Shown here: positions 12,001 to 27,000 of the stretch, piece after piece | How positions within the stretch are numbered: position 1 is the first letter of the stretch | How the letters are laid out: each line of letters opens with the position of its first letter | Assembly: GCF_021130785.1 (NCBI RefSeq) | Contig: NC_060214.1 | Location: 110,191,001 to 110,255,000 of the forward strand | Direction: 5' to 3' | DNA from: Homalodisca vitripennis | Taxonomy: Eukaryota > Arthropoda > Insecta > Hemiptera > Cicadellidae | DNA: 64,000 nt | Translations under genes and position numbers: made by a program | The notes under the pieces: model-generated | What the model was told of the DNA's origin: nothing | Seen by the model: the letters and a program-made list of their open reading frames with translations, nothing else | Database searches by the model: none

Positions 12001-15000
12001 TGTATTGATTGATAAAAAACAGTGTTTTTAACAGGTTTGGTTAAATTGTGTTCCAGGAGCTTACCAATATGACCAAGGAGGCCAGCCTAACTATTCCCAG
12101 CCTCCACCTGCCAGTGGTGGCGGTGGCACAGCCAATAGTGGCTATGGCAGCCAAGGAGGCTATAACAGTGGCAATGGGGGATACAGCAATCAGGGTGGGG
12201 GTGGTTACGGTGGCGGAGGTTACAATCAAGGAGGCGGCAGCGGTAGTTACAACCAAGGCGGTGGTGTAGTGGTGGGGGCTACAACCAAGGTGGCGGTGGC
12301 TATGGCAGTCAAGGAGGTGGGGGAGGCTACAATCAAGGAGGAGGTGGTGGTGGAGGCTATGGAGGTACGTTCAACATAAAACACAAGTATGAGTGTTTTA
12401 ACTTAATTAAGTAATACGTAAATCACTTTTTACATTGTAAACTTATTGTATACAATACTATTTATTGTTTAATATGATGCAATGAAGATGTTATTAGGCG
12501 ATACTTTTTAGTCAGAGCATATAATATAATGTTTTTAATTGAATATTTTGTTTGCAGGAGGTGGTGGCTATGAAGGAGGTCGTGGAGGTGGCGGCGGCGG
12601 CGGATATAAGTAAGTTACAAATAGCCTAACTAATACTTATCATAACCATACATTACTTGTAAACTACAGAATATTGTCTTTCTGTATTTTACAAGATTTA
12701 AATCCATGTTTACCTAGTCTAATTAAAAACAAAGAGTGTCGTTAAATAAGTACTATAGTTCCACTTACCGTTTTTAAGAAGGTTATGGTATCCCACAATA
12801 AATGTAAAGTTCTCATTTATGGATCTGGGAAAAAATCTGAGAATCCCATCACTATGTTGACAAATGTGTTTGTAAAAAACGTAATTTAAAAAAAAAAAAA
12901 CAAACAGACTTTGGAAGATTGCTTCTTTTTTTAAACTCTATTTTGATACTTTCTGTTGCAACTTTCTTTGGATCTTTTTCTGGATAAAAATCCTATTTTC
13001 AGTCATGTTTGATGGTTTTAGTGGTATGGTTGTTACTTAATACATGATCACTAATGCAATGACATTATATGGAGGTATTCTGTATTCGTTAGTCTCGCTC
13101 TTATTTGTGGATGGGTTGCAACAATTCCGGTCTAGATGTATGGTCGGTTTTTGTGTGTAATGGTACAAGAAGTAGCAACTATAAGTCATATTGTAGGTTG
13201 AGTTGGATTGTGGTGGTTTGGTGTTTTAAGGAGTGTGCACACTGATGGTGAAAAGGTATGTAGGTTGGTATTGTTACTTATAAATTATGATGAGTATGAT
13301 GTGATAAGATGTTATTACTATTAAGTTGGTTAGTAGAAACTGGTGACACACAAGGGTTGTTCTATAAGAATGTTTAAAATTAACTGTGTAATTTCACTTC
13401 CTTAACAAACCATAAATTTTCTGCCATAAAATTGTGGCTCTGGACAGTTTGCTCCCCTAAATGATATGCTTCCGCAGCTGTGACAAATGTACTGCAGTGG
13501 GAAAGCAGTAAATAAAACTAAACCGAGGTAATAAAAACTTAGGATCATGAATGTGATCATGACTACTTTCTAAGCAACAAGGTTCAAGGAATTCCAAGAT
13601 AGTATCTTATTAGCAATTTTAAGGTGTTTTGATAGTTTTCCCTTAATTTATTTTACAAAGACTGCAATCAATTTGTGTAATCATATATTTTAGGGTAGTC
13701 TATTGATTTTTAGAAAAGGTAAAATAATTGCAACATATTTTTCTTCGTACATCAAACAACAACATGCTTTTGAAAAGTGCTAAACTAACTTTAATACTCA
13801 AGCATTATGTTAATTTATTTCTGAGAGTTCGCTTAATTTTCTAGACTATTATTATAAGCCATCCTGAAAGTCTTCAATGTTTTGGTATTTTTAACAACGA
13901 AACCGAGTGAGTACTAAGGTGTATTAGGGAGATGTGGTCCAAAAATGACATTATCTAACTTCATTGTGTGTCGTTGAGGTTCTGCTTGTTGTATGTATAG
14001 CAAAAATTAAGTTGGTGAGACAATAAAAAAAGTTGGCTCAAGTTATCAGTTGTTGGATGGTGTGACCTAAAGGTCGCTTCTGCGTTGCAACACTGCCGAT
14101 GTACCTATTTGTACTTTTAAATTAGTAACGTCCTTTTACTTCAAACGTAATGTAATTTAACTGATAAAAGTCAATCTGGCCTTGAAAATCTGTTCTTAAT
14201 TATCTTTTGACTAATTGTTTATTCAACTATCTTTGCACAGTCAGCTGTTAGGTCACTGTTCGATTCAGATATGTCCAGGCTTTTAACTCAATTACTTATA
14301 GGACACGTAATTGCAGGTTAGGCTATACATTTATTAAATATTGTTATTTCATGTCTGATTAAAATATGTCTTATTGCGATTGAATTTAGTGGAGTACTTA
14401 CAGTTTTGTGAAATATTAACTTAGTTGTCAGAGCAAACCACCAGTTTGTTAACAAACTGTAATAGTTACACTCTCTTTTTACTTTATTCCTTTTCCCCAC
14501 GGACAATGTTGATATTTGCAGAATTTAGCAGAGTTAGGAGGTTGTTATGGATTGTCATGATAGTTGACAAACAAGGTTTCTTTTCACCTAAATCTCTTCA
14601 AATTCGTGTCTTCATTCAGCATCGTAGTGAGATTGGCGTAACCCTTTTCAATCCATTAAAATCCCATACTGATTTTCTTCACATCTGATTTCAATGCATG
14701 TAAAATGCAATACATGTACTCGCCAACCTACTGCTTCTCTCCTCTTTCAACAATAAACTAATTTGTAATCTTTGTCTATATTTAAACTATATTACATATT
14801 TACAAAGATATGTATGTGTGACATACAAGGTCCTATTGTCTGACATTTTAGAGCGGCAAACCATAAGTTGACAAAGGATTAAATAAAATGTTATGTGATT
14901 AAATAAAAATCGTAACATTATGGTTAAAAATGCCAATAGTTTGAGAAAATAGAAACCATGTTTGCAATGTAGTGGTGGAATAACTAAATACACAGGAAAT

Positions 15001-18000
15001 CAGAGGGCCCTACAGAGGATTGGAAAGGGTTAATAATGTTATCTAGATATCTCTTTATGTTTTGGAAATGGTTTCATATTTATTTTTCAATTATTAGTGA
15101 GTATGTAATAAAAAAAAACGTCATTCTTGTCATACATTTTTTTATTTTTTAAGATGGTTGTTCTGATCAGGTTTTTCCAATTCCTTTTATTTTTATCGTA
15201 TCCAGTTCAAATCTTAAACTTATCTATTATATTCAATTTTTTATCATTGATCGTTTTGGAGATGGGATAATTATAAGCTATTGTAAAAGTTATTCAGTGT
15301 TATTTATTATCTTTGATAATAATATATAATGTTCAGCTCTAGTTTTATATTTGAAGAGTTTGATCAGTGTTTAATATGAATTAAACAGGCTGCAATAATA
15401 GCCTTGGTATGAACTCCAGTTTTTATTCTATCTCCAAACTGTGATCAATTATTATAGAATAGTGAGTTTTGGTAGTATTAAATCATATGGATTTCATTTT
15501 AAAAACATTTACTTTAGGTGTGTGAACTATAGTGATGTGTTGGTTGCTTTTTTGTAATTTACAAAGTTTTTGTATTTTTCAGTTTGTTCAAAAAATTGTT
15601 TCAGTTCTGAGTAGTTTTCTCTCATGTATAAAATAAATATAATTTCAATTTTTCTTATATATCTCAAGGGCAAAAAACCTGTGAGGTAATAAAGTCAACT
15701 CAGTTATAAATATCTTATTTTGATGCAAATTATTTATGTATATTTCCCATACTATAATAGAATATGAAATGGTAAACCGGAGTTGAGATTTCATGTAGAA
15801 AGTACAAATTGCATATTTTAATTAGAAAATTCCAGAACTGGTAACAATATTTTGATTAATTGAGAATTAGTGTTCCAAAGGACCTTCCATGTTGTTTAAT
15901 TGTTTTCTGACGATCTGATTAGACAGTATTAGAAACCAACACATCATTAGTACTGACAAAATTTAAGTAAATGTCCAAAGTATAACAAAATAAAAAAAAG
16001 TATTTGCATATAAAATTAAAATAATTATTAACTAATACCAAAGTAATAAAAATTAAAATACATACAATTTATCTATATAATGAACTTGTTTATGATATAC
16101 AATTAACTGTATAAAGTAATTACAATACACAATAAAACCAGTCCATTTTTCGATCTCAGTGAGACAGCAAATCAAAGCATATGTAACAATCTTGTTAAAT
16201 ATTCCTTATATAATCAATTGTATTTTAATGATGAATATATTAAGGATAATTATGGTAAGAATAAAATACAAAATAAACATTCAACTTGTAACCTTCTCAA
16301 CTTATATTTCGTACGTAATATCCTCCCATTAAACAATTACCTCATCAAATTGGTAATATAATATTTCTCCCATTTACAAGATATACTTTTGTATTGTGAA
16401 GATTTTTGCTCAAAATAACTTATAAATTTAAGCAATATAACTGTCATTAAATAAATTGATTTTAAGGATAAAGTACAGCTTTCTTCCCAGTTCAACTAAA
16501 TAATAATTTGTTCTCTCCAAAAATTAACCAAATCGTTGGTATAAATACATTTTTTGTTTGTTCGCACACCGCAATTGGATAGAATAGTGTATTTAATTTG
16601 TAGACCATTTGCATTTCACTTTCTGCACTATATTGATTGGTTGAATTTGATATTTTATTAACTCGTAAAATTGAGTAATATGTGCTGTTTTTGAAGTGTT
16701 TATACAGGTACAAGGGTTTAAGAATTTTTCTGGTATCATACATTGTAGATCAATGGTAAGAAGGATTAGGCAATGTCCCTGATAATGGGTATGTTTTCTT
16801 GTTAAATTTAAAAACTATATGAAGTTGAAAGGTTTAGATGTGGTAAAATTTTAAAAAGGTGAACTTTACTGAAGAGTTTGGTACAGTTATTAACTTTATG
16901 GGGTCAGACAAATTTTTTGTGTTCATATTTGTAACAAGGTAACTGTAATTTAGTGGTTTAATAAGAGGACGAACATTTGAGTTTTGTGCCATAAGGGAGG
17001 TAATTTGTGGTATAAAAAAATCATTAAAAGGTATAAAATATAGGATTTAAAGTTTTTTTAATAATTTTTGGTACACTTTGAAGTTGGTCGGGACTTAGGG
17101 TGATGGGATTTAGGGTGGGCTAGTCTAGATTGGTTGTGAAGATGGAATGCAGCTCTACGCAGTCTGCTACAAGCCTGGTCTTCCGGTTCATGCGTCCACT
17201 GATACATTTGTATTCTGTTTTAGCAGTGGATCCAGGGGTGGTTTTAACAAAGGTAAATGCACCAGCAGAAATGTCTGGTGCTTATTTCTGTACTTTTGGT
17301 TTTAGTTGTTATTCGTTGGTAAATGTAAACTCTATGAATGGGAGACTTCTTTGTTGGTATTTCTAGCTGAAGATTTAAGTGGCCAACAGTTATCTTTAGC
17401 CACTAGAGTAATATACTTACTACAAAGTTACTATTAAGATTATAGTTGACACGTCATTGCTTGAACTAGAAAATAAGAACAATTAGTTATTAAGCATATC
17501 ATTGGTGTCATATCTACTGTGTACATGATACTATGGTCCAGGTCAACGAGATAAAAAATAATCTGCAGACATAAAATACATAAGCACTTAGCTCCCCAAA
17601 CTTATTGTGTTGAAGCATCTAAGTATGGTTTACGGCTGGGAGTGCCTAAACACTAAGGCTACCCAAATTGGTTTATTATTGAAATTATCTAACACTGTAT
17701 CACAAGACTGGTAATGTACGAACAATGGATCGTAGCCGTGCTAAATGAACGCTTTAAGGATGCACGCTCAGACACTGCTTTGTTCAATTGCTACTTGTAA
17801 GTTTAAGAGATTAAAACACAGAGTGAGCATGTAAGGTAACAAATACAGCTAATAAATCAGTTAGGTCAAAGTATGATTAATAAATGAAAGGTATTTTCCC
17901 AGCTTATTTGAAGCTTTTTCTTAAATTTGTGTTGGTTACAATCGATTGATTGGTTCGGAAGATGCAGTTCTTTTTTTAAGTTACGCAGGTAAAATTTGAT

Positions 18001-21000
18001 CATCACATAATAGTGTTAGATTTTTTGGCGCTCGTTTCCTGATTTAACTCGTTATCTCATTCATAGTGCGAAAAAAATTAATTTATTATAAACTAGTGAT
18101 ATTATATTTGTTCGTTTTCATCGTGCATTCATGTTTTATTCTAATGCTGAAACCAAATGCTTATCATAGATAGTGCATGGGAAAAATTTTTATTATACAT
18201 ATCCTACTATAAAGAGTTAGTTATGTTTGTCGATTCAATTAGGAATAGAGAACCAACGAAACAAGTCTGTTTCCAAAACCGATAATTTAATGAAAAGAAA
18301 AGGATTCAGTTTACAAGCCCATTTTCATTTTTTAGTGTTTGGTGTATCCTTAAAAGATAATACCTAAAAAAGACTACAATTCACGTTGTTTATATAAATG
18401 CCAAGGCAATATTACTGCATTTTAAAACTAAGCCAAAAACATGAAATGGGATAGCATAGAATATATTTGCTTTTGCTGCAATGTATACTGAGAATATGGA
18501 AAAAGGTTTAAGGTACAAAATAAGAGAACACGGTCCATCACAACTTCGGCTTATGAAATTATATGTATATTTTAGATTATGGTATGTGAACATTGGTTTT
18601 GGAATGTAATTTAAGATGAGACGAGTGTGCAAGCAAAGATTAAATAACATGCAGTGATTTAGTTGGTCTCAAAACATCATCACAGTAAGGACGTAGAAGG
18701 ATGGTAAATGTTGAGGTGTATATCATTATGGTAATCCAGATTGAGGAAATCCAAACACCAAATAAGGATCTGAAGGAAGCAAATCAAAAAATAAAAAAAG
18801 TTGGAAACAGAAAATTCCTGCGTAAAGATGTTAGTTCTGCAAAGGGAGGAGGAGTTAGTAGAGTGCCAAAAAGAATTAATTACATGAAATAAGATTAAAA
18901 AAAAAAAAAAAAAAAATGAGGTACAGAATTTTTAAATTCAATGTCTGTTTCCAAATAAGTCTTAAAATGTCTGTAGCAACACCTGTATTTAAGAAATGTA
19001 TAGCCCTGAAAATTTCTGTCCAATAAGTTTAGTTCCAGTCTTAAGAAAAATCTACAATCTTGTATCAGCATCAGTATGGTTTTAGAATGAATTATTCTAC
19101 AACATTAGCTTTATATTCTTTTATTTCCATTATTCTAAATAATTTTGGAAAAGGTGTAACCACTGGAATGAAGTTTGTTGATTTATGTAAAGCATATGGC
19201 AGCTTATCACATGATATTTTGTATACAAAATTAAACTTAACGGTGTAGGTATACCTCAGGGATTGGTCATTAGACCTTTTTCATTCTTAGTTTATGTTAA
19301 TGACTTTAGTAGTAACGTTATGTCAACATGTATTTTATATGCTAATGATACAAGCTTTATCAGTTCACACAAAAATGTAACACTAAAAAATCACTTTCTA
19401 AAAAAATACTCTTAACCCAGCTCAATCATGGTTTGATGCAAATAGATTAACTGTCAATGAGGGATAAGACTGAAACAATATTTTTTAGCTTAAGAAGTAA
19501 TTTGAATATTAGTAAAGAAAATAAATCTGTTAAGTTATTTGGTATTTATTCACTTGGTAGATTGAAATGGAGTGACCATACTGAAAATCTTTGTAAAAGA
19601 CTCCCAAGGTTAACTATCTGCTCAGTAAACTCAAAACGTGTTAACCAAGACTTATTGATAACATCATACTATGCTTTTTTTCATTCATTGTTGGCGTATG
19701 GAATTAGGCTATGGGGTGGAGCAGGTGTTGCTGAGAGTTTATTTGGCAAAAGAAGGCTATGAGATTGATTAGTGGTCTTAAAAATCAAGATCCATGTAGA
19801 GCCAGCTTTAATCAATTAAATATTTTAATATTACCACCATTATATATCACTATTCTAATCTAGTTTTTGTTAAAAAAAAGTGAGTGCTTTTTTAAATAGA
19901 GCTGCAGTACATAATATGTATGATACAAGGGAATAAATGAACTTAAATCTGCCACAAATTAGACTAAGCAAAGTAATTAAGTGATTATTCAAAGTGGTTG
20001 GTCGTCGTCAGATAAGTTTTGGAAAAATGTGGTGGTTTTGGGCTGTGATATTCTCTAAAGAAGCAAACTAATAATATGAAGATATGAAATAGTTAATAGG
20101 GGAAGTCTTCCATTCGTAGTACCTAGTGTATTTAGTTTATATCTATGTAAATAATAAAGTCTTGTTAGATTTTTTACTGTAGGCTAAGTTTAATTTTGCT
20201 TAATTTACGTTGGGTGTTAACAAATATTAAATAGATTTTGGGGGGCAAGGGAGAGAATTTTAATAATGTCCAATGAAGTGGTCATGACTTTTAGTTAAAT
20301 AGCAAAGATGCTGTAAAGCCGTTCAATATACTTTTCATCTGTCAGTGTGTCTATGAGCACATAAATTTGCTCATCCTTTGCTTCATTTCAATTATATAAT
20401 AATGTGTTTGAATCATTGACTCCTTGTTTTCAACATAAAAGAGGTTAATTGATATATTGTATGAAAATTCATGAAACATACAGGCTCAATTTAAATACGT
20501 CTGAAGTACCCTTTTATTGTTTAATATGTACTGACAGGTGGATAGCCTTTGTGTGTGTACAATCTGGTCTCATAAAGGTGGAAAATTGGAATTTTCAACA
20601 TTTTTAGTAGAGAGTTCATCGATTTTGATTCTTTTACTCCCTCATGAACTTGTACTCTGTGAATTTTGCAAGTTTTTGCTAGATTCTTGATGATTCATTA
20701 CGAAATCAATAAATGTAGCTTTGCTAGAAGCTAGGTTGTACCAAAATATGATGGTGAATTTGGTAAGTTTGCTTAATAACTATGAGAATAGAACAAGCAG
20801 AGTTCAGGAAAGCTTTAATTGCAGATTTAATTAAAAATATTCTTGTAATAATAGGTTTCATTAGAAATTGAAACAAAGAACTTTATTAATGGTTTCTTTT
20901 CGGTAGAGAATTAAAAAAAAAAATTATGTTATCTATTAAGCAGGGGTGCTTATTGAGCTTCAAGAAAGAGTTGTGTATGTGAAAAAGAAATTTTTAGTTT

Positions 21001-24000
21001 TTCCCTCGTAATGTGTAGGGAATTTGTTTTTTTTTTTTTTTTATTGCAAATATTGGTCTAGTACTTTCTAGTAGTTGGTTTTTTCTTTTTTTCAACATGT
21101 TACATTTGTTTGGTTATAGGAGGCGGTGGTGGCTTCGGAGGCGGCCGGGGTGGTGACGACTTCATAGTGCAGGAAGATACTGTCTTTGTCTCCGGCATGT
21201 CTCAGAACACGTCTGAAGATATGATTCAGCAACATTTCGGCTCCATTGGTATCATCAAGGTGAGTGGTATTGTATCGTCCACTGAAAATATTCATGGCGA
21301 CAAAAGCTCCTATTGTATGCTATATACAGTAAAATTTTATCTCGGTTATTTTGAAAATGCGTAAAAACGTAATCCAGTGAGAAATCAGATGTTTAGATCC
21401 AAAATTAATCTTACTGCAGCTGTCAGTCACTATGTGAAGAAGACATTTCTGAGTACATAACTATTTGAAAAGAAACTTCTTTGCACTGTTTGGTTAGCTT
21501 CAACAAACCGTCTTTTTTTATAGAAAAGTTAAATAAATATCTAGAATAAACTAAATGGTTTGTATTTACTACTGGCACTGGCTGTAGTTAAAACTTTGAT
21601 AATTTCATTGCTGTTTCCAGTACAATACTATCATGAAATGCTTTGCTTTATTAAGAGATATTCTTACCCGCTAACAGCATTTCATTTTTTACAAAGATTA
21701 GGGTGTTAACACATTTCACTGCAGATGACAAAATTACTGGCGACAGAAAATGCAGGATTTTTTTTATTTACCCAAAACTGAGTCAGGATAGCCGAAATGG
21801 TTGTCCAAGGTATCCCGGAAGCTTTGTTGGCCGGAACTGGTGACATCATGTCCGTGCCTAGTCTGCTCGTCATCCGCACCGGGTGCCGTTTCACCGTGTT
21901 GTATGTGCTCGCAGCGCACTAGGTTTCGGCACAAACACTCGCGAATTACACGTATATAGTACATGAATGACACATAGATAGTACATCAATTACACGTATT
22001 GGGGTGGGGTGGGGGACACCTTCACCGTCCCTAGAACTGTTCGAACTCGATTCATTGTCTTCATCAGATGAAAAATTATCGTCTTCCTCCATTATGAGTA
22101 CATACACTTATACAGTCAACAGACACTATAATCCACTCACACAATATCGCAAAGCATACACAACAAACGAAAATTGCGAACCGGCGACAAATCGCACCAA
22201 CTGACTCACCGAAACAGGCACACCTCGCTATGAGTGTTACAGCCTTCCCGGGCAACTGCTCAGCTCACACTGAGGCAATATGAAAGCAGCTGCCGTATGC
22301 CGAGCTCGCTTGTCCACCACCCGGCACGCCATTTTCGCATGACGAGCATGCTCGTCACCCGCAGTGAATGTGTTATCTAAAGTTAGGTTGTCGCCATTAA
22401 GTTCACGAATGGTGCATTCTAATGTGGATATATTTTTGAAAAAAATAGTTTTTATTTGCACGTACACTGAAAGCCCAAAGAAATTATCAATGATTGACAT
22501 AATATCACAATTCGGTCTCATTCAAAGTATTCCTGTCTCACAGTTGTTGTTCTATTGCAGACTGACAAGCGCACTGGCAAGCCCAAGATTTGGATGTACA
22601 ACGACAAAGCAACAGGTAGGCCCAAGGGTGAGGCCACTGTTACCTATGATGATGCAAATGCTGCCAAATCCGCCATCGATTGGTTTGATGGTAAGTGATG
22701 GTCCGTGCTTGTATGTGATTTTGGTTAACCCTTTGCACGCCAGCCTATTTTCCAAAAGTACTACCCAGAAACGCCAAGGGCATTTTCAGCAGTTTTGCAA
22801 GCTTTCACAAAATGTATCATAACTTTTTTATTTTTGAACAGATATTGATGATTTCTTTACCATTATTTTGCTTATGAAAAGCCCGTGTTCAGTTGGTAAA
22901 TTTTAGTTGCATAAAAGTAATTTAAACTTATAAAAAAAATGAAAAGATTAGGAAAAAAAAACTATTTTCAAAAAAGTTTTTTTTTAGCACAAACAAGTGG
23001 TATTAAAAAATATTTTTGCTGATTTCCTGTTATATCCTAGTCAACTATATCTACCCCTTAACCTAATTACAAAATTTCAAAAGCCTATCTTAAATAGAAG
23101 TCCAGTTGTGATTTTTTTCACTAAATGTGATACGGGCACAGTTTTTGTAAGTTGCATGAACGTTGTATGTAATGTTATACTATATTCACAAATCAATATT
23201 TGACACTATACTAAAATAAATCGGTACTTGGGATTATACCGACCACACCAGTATGAAGAACACAAAAATATCAATTTATAGAAACAAACATGATACAACG
23301 AAAAAACAACTCTTTAATTACAAAATTTCAAACTTACAACGATTATCAATTGTTAATGGGGTCAGATTCCGTTATATGCCCCCAACGCTTAAACTTTTTT
23401 CAATAAACTTAGAACGTTATAAAACGATGTAGTTGAGTAACAGAACTAACATTCCATCAATCAACAAGCATTTCCAGGTATTGTGATCGGTATTGTCGCT
23501 GTTATCTTATTTTTCTCGAGGATCACGATTACGGCAGGCCGCGCGACATGATTATATAAGTTTTTTGCACGGTACATAATTGCCTTTCCATTACAATTCA
23601 ATTTATATTTCTGATCAGCCCCTCTAGAATTTGATATTTTACTGATAGGTACTATCTCAAGGGATGTTTTTCTTTCGTTGACATCAGCGCGGGCTTCGGC
23701 AGCACCTTCGATCGGAGGCACTCGCATTTTGGGTAGCGGAGTGTGATCTAGAAAAAAAAAGTTTTGTGCGTTTTTTTTTTTAATAAAGAGTTTTTGTTTG
23801 ATTTGTTGAATTTTTGTGTTTGGAGAAATGTTGGGGTAAAACACGGAAGTACAACAAAGCGACGCACCAGCTGAACGGGTGGCGAGACTATGCAATCACG
23901 TCTGAGGATGGGGAGGGGTTTGCGATAAGACAATTCCTGTTTTATACTGACGAAATATTGTTCTATGCTAATCTAGTTATCAGTAGAAGCTAAATGTCAA

Positions 24001-27000
24001 ATAACGATTCATGTCTGGGTGTGGTCGGTATAATTCCAAAGTACCAATAAATCTAATAAAAGGGGCATAATAAAAATGCCCTAGCAACAATAGTAATGAG
24101 AGAAATACAAACGTAAACAACGCACAGCAACACGAACGTAACCTCACTCTCGACCAAACAATCCAACAGCTGCGAAGCTCAAATACGACCAAACAAACAG
24201 TCCATAAAGGAATAAACAACTTTGTGGTTTCAAAGCAACTAATCGACCATCGATTAGTCAAAATTTTGCGGCAATCAGATGAATTATAAGAAAATTACAG
24301 GCGAAAAACGTGACGTACCTATATTACGGCCGTTGGCGATTTTCAGTTGAGTAGCCGACGGCCGTAATATAGGTACGTTGGCGTGCAAAGGGTTAATTGA
24401 AATCCAGACAATTTTTCAAACTCTTGTTTTTTGTTTTAAGTTATTTAAATTTAATACAAATCATGATATGGTCATATTTTAATTCTTAAACCCATTGTTT
24501 TCATAATAGTTAAAACAAAATTCAGTACATTCAGCTTGGAGATATATACATATATGTATGTATGTTAGTACTGGATGTTTATAATTTTGAGTTCATGTGA
24601 GTTTCCACGTGAAAATAAATTCAGATGTTGTCTGTAACAGGAATACATATATTTTTTAATGCTACATATGTGTTGACTGATTTTTCAGGGAAGGAGTTCA
24701 ATGGAAGCACAATTAAAGTCCAAATGGCTACCAAGAGGGACAATTGGATGGGAGGCCGTGGAGGAGGCAGAGGAGGAGGAGGTGGTGGTGGTGGTGGCGG
24801 CGGCGGTGGTGGAGGAGGAGGAGGACCTGGTGGACGGGGCGGGAGAGGGGGAGGTAGAGGCGGTGGCTTCAGAGATGGAGGTGACAGAGGAGATCGTGGA
24901 GGCGGTGGTGGTGGAGGCGGCGGTGGCGGGGGTAAGCTGTTATCAACCATTTAAACATGTGATATTTTTTAATTGAAAAATCAGTTTACATACCAAGAAA
25001 CCTAAGTTCTGATTTTCAGTTGGTAAATAATGCTTTAAGGGTGTCTACTGATTAACAAAAGTCACTGATTTTTTAATGACGTGTCACGGAAGCCACTGAA
25101 ATTTTCTGTCTAAAATATCAGTTTTTATGGCATAATGATTATAACTAGTGATGTTTCGAAGCCAAATCTCGAATCCATCAATTCTTCAACAAAGATTCAA
25201 ATTTGAGAATCGATTTATGCAATTCGGCAATTAAATCTGCAAAGATTCGCCATGTCATTAGTTAACGACTTTATAGGCAATGGTACACAAATTACTGATC
25301 ACTAAAATTGCTTATGCTGCTAATCACTTAAGATACAAATTGGAAAGTGTTTTTGTAAAATGTAATTCTTCAGCCTATACATACATTTCCTAGTTTAATT
25401 CATGAAATATTGCCTTTTAAAGATGTTGATTTATGTACATTACTTTTTTTACCATATCATTTAACATTATTTTTACTAAGAAATGATTTGGATTACCAGA
25501 TCACAGCTGTTTTCAGTCAACTTAGTAAGCTAGTAGAGTAACTTCTATCTTAGTTTATTTAATCCATTTCGTTCAGTTTATTTACCCGGTGACAAACTGT
25601 AAATATATACTATCTTTATGTAAATAATGAGTCATTGAAATATTAACTTCTTCCTAATGAGTAAATTTGTGACATAAGCATAAATAAACATTGTAGTTTT
25701 CTAACAAAAGCAAAGTCATTATTCGTACAAGAAAGGAAGTAATTTTAAATCGCAAGATTATGGGTGAGTTATTTAGTGCACTTAATCAGAAGACCCTTTG
25801 GACATCAGTGCGAGGCTGATACTAACCTAAACTGTCAAGGCCTTTTTTTACACTTTTACAATGCTTAATGTTTAGCTCTATACTGCCCCTAGTTTTTATA
25901 AATTAAATGATTCATTTTCAGGAGCTTTTTTAGATTGGCTATTGATGAGCATAGATTAAAAGTGCATTATGTATATACTTTTGATCATGTATTTGGTAAC
26001 TACTATGAAAAATAATTTTTGTAAAATAAGCGTTTTATGTCCAAAAACTGTAGAAAAGAAACCATTTTATGTATTAGAAATATTTTAAATGCATAAAGTG
26101 GTTACATCTTATATTTATACGAAATTACAGAACATTTTTTTAAAATATAAATTGGCAAGAAATAATTATAATATGCCCAATGTATTAAAAGAGAAAAACA
26201 AAACAGCTGTGTCAAGATCAAAGTGATACCAACTTTAAGATTAACACTTACTTCAAAAGAAAACCAGTCCAGTCCCTTTAAAAGCTTGTAAAATAAGTTA
26301 TAATTAATTTGTTTTTGTAAACAGCTGATCAATGATGTTTTATCCTTAACTTGGTGGTTCGATCAACCAGGTATTAGCGCCCAAAGGGTTAAACACATGC
26401 AAATTTTGATTGGAGACATTTCAGTTTAATGTATAGATTGTGTTTTGACCTAACTTTGTGTTGGTAGGCTTCGGGAGCCGAGAAGGAGACTGGAAGTGCC
26501 CGAACCCTGACTGCAGTAATACCAACTTTGCATGGAGACAATCATGCAATCGCTGTCACACTGATAGGCCCGGTGGTGGCGGAGGCGGCGGCAACGGTGG
26601 AGATGGTATGATTTTAATCTTAGAAGAATTATTTTTGTAGGTGGAAAAACCCATAAAATGTTTTCATATTAATTAATTTTTATCTAAACCCAATACAGTG
26701 TCATTTATTCAACACTGAGATATCTTTTTTATGCATATGTAAAGGATAAAATGGAATAGTTACGGAGTGGTTAGAAATCACTCATGTCAAATACCAAATG
26801 CCTTGCGGGTAAAGGGAATGAGAACATCTTGTTTTGATGAAGTGTGTAGTTCAAAAAAAACATTTTGATACCAGTGACTAAAAATTCGTAAACTGTATCA
26901 TACATCAGATAGAATCACAAATATGCAAGACTTGGATAAACGTTACTGTAATGTACCACTAGGTAGATTTCATTAATTTGGTAAAAAAAAGACTCTGTTG

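Noticed and set aside
12041..12269. Open frames on both strands over caz exon 3
   Set aside because: They arise from G-rich repeats without stop codons; only the G/Y/Q/N frame has family character.
11398..15035. Possible large TTAA element between TTAACCCTTTTAACTCC (11398) and AAAGGGTTAA (15025)
   Set aside because: Only the first ten bases of the ends agree, and the interval contains caz exons 3 and 4.
24621..24950. Long proline-rich minus-strand frame opposite caz exon 7
   Set aside because: It is the mirror of GGN repeats in the RGG exon; plus-strand family motifs and splice sites decide the strand.
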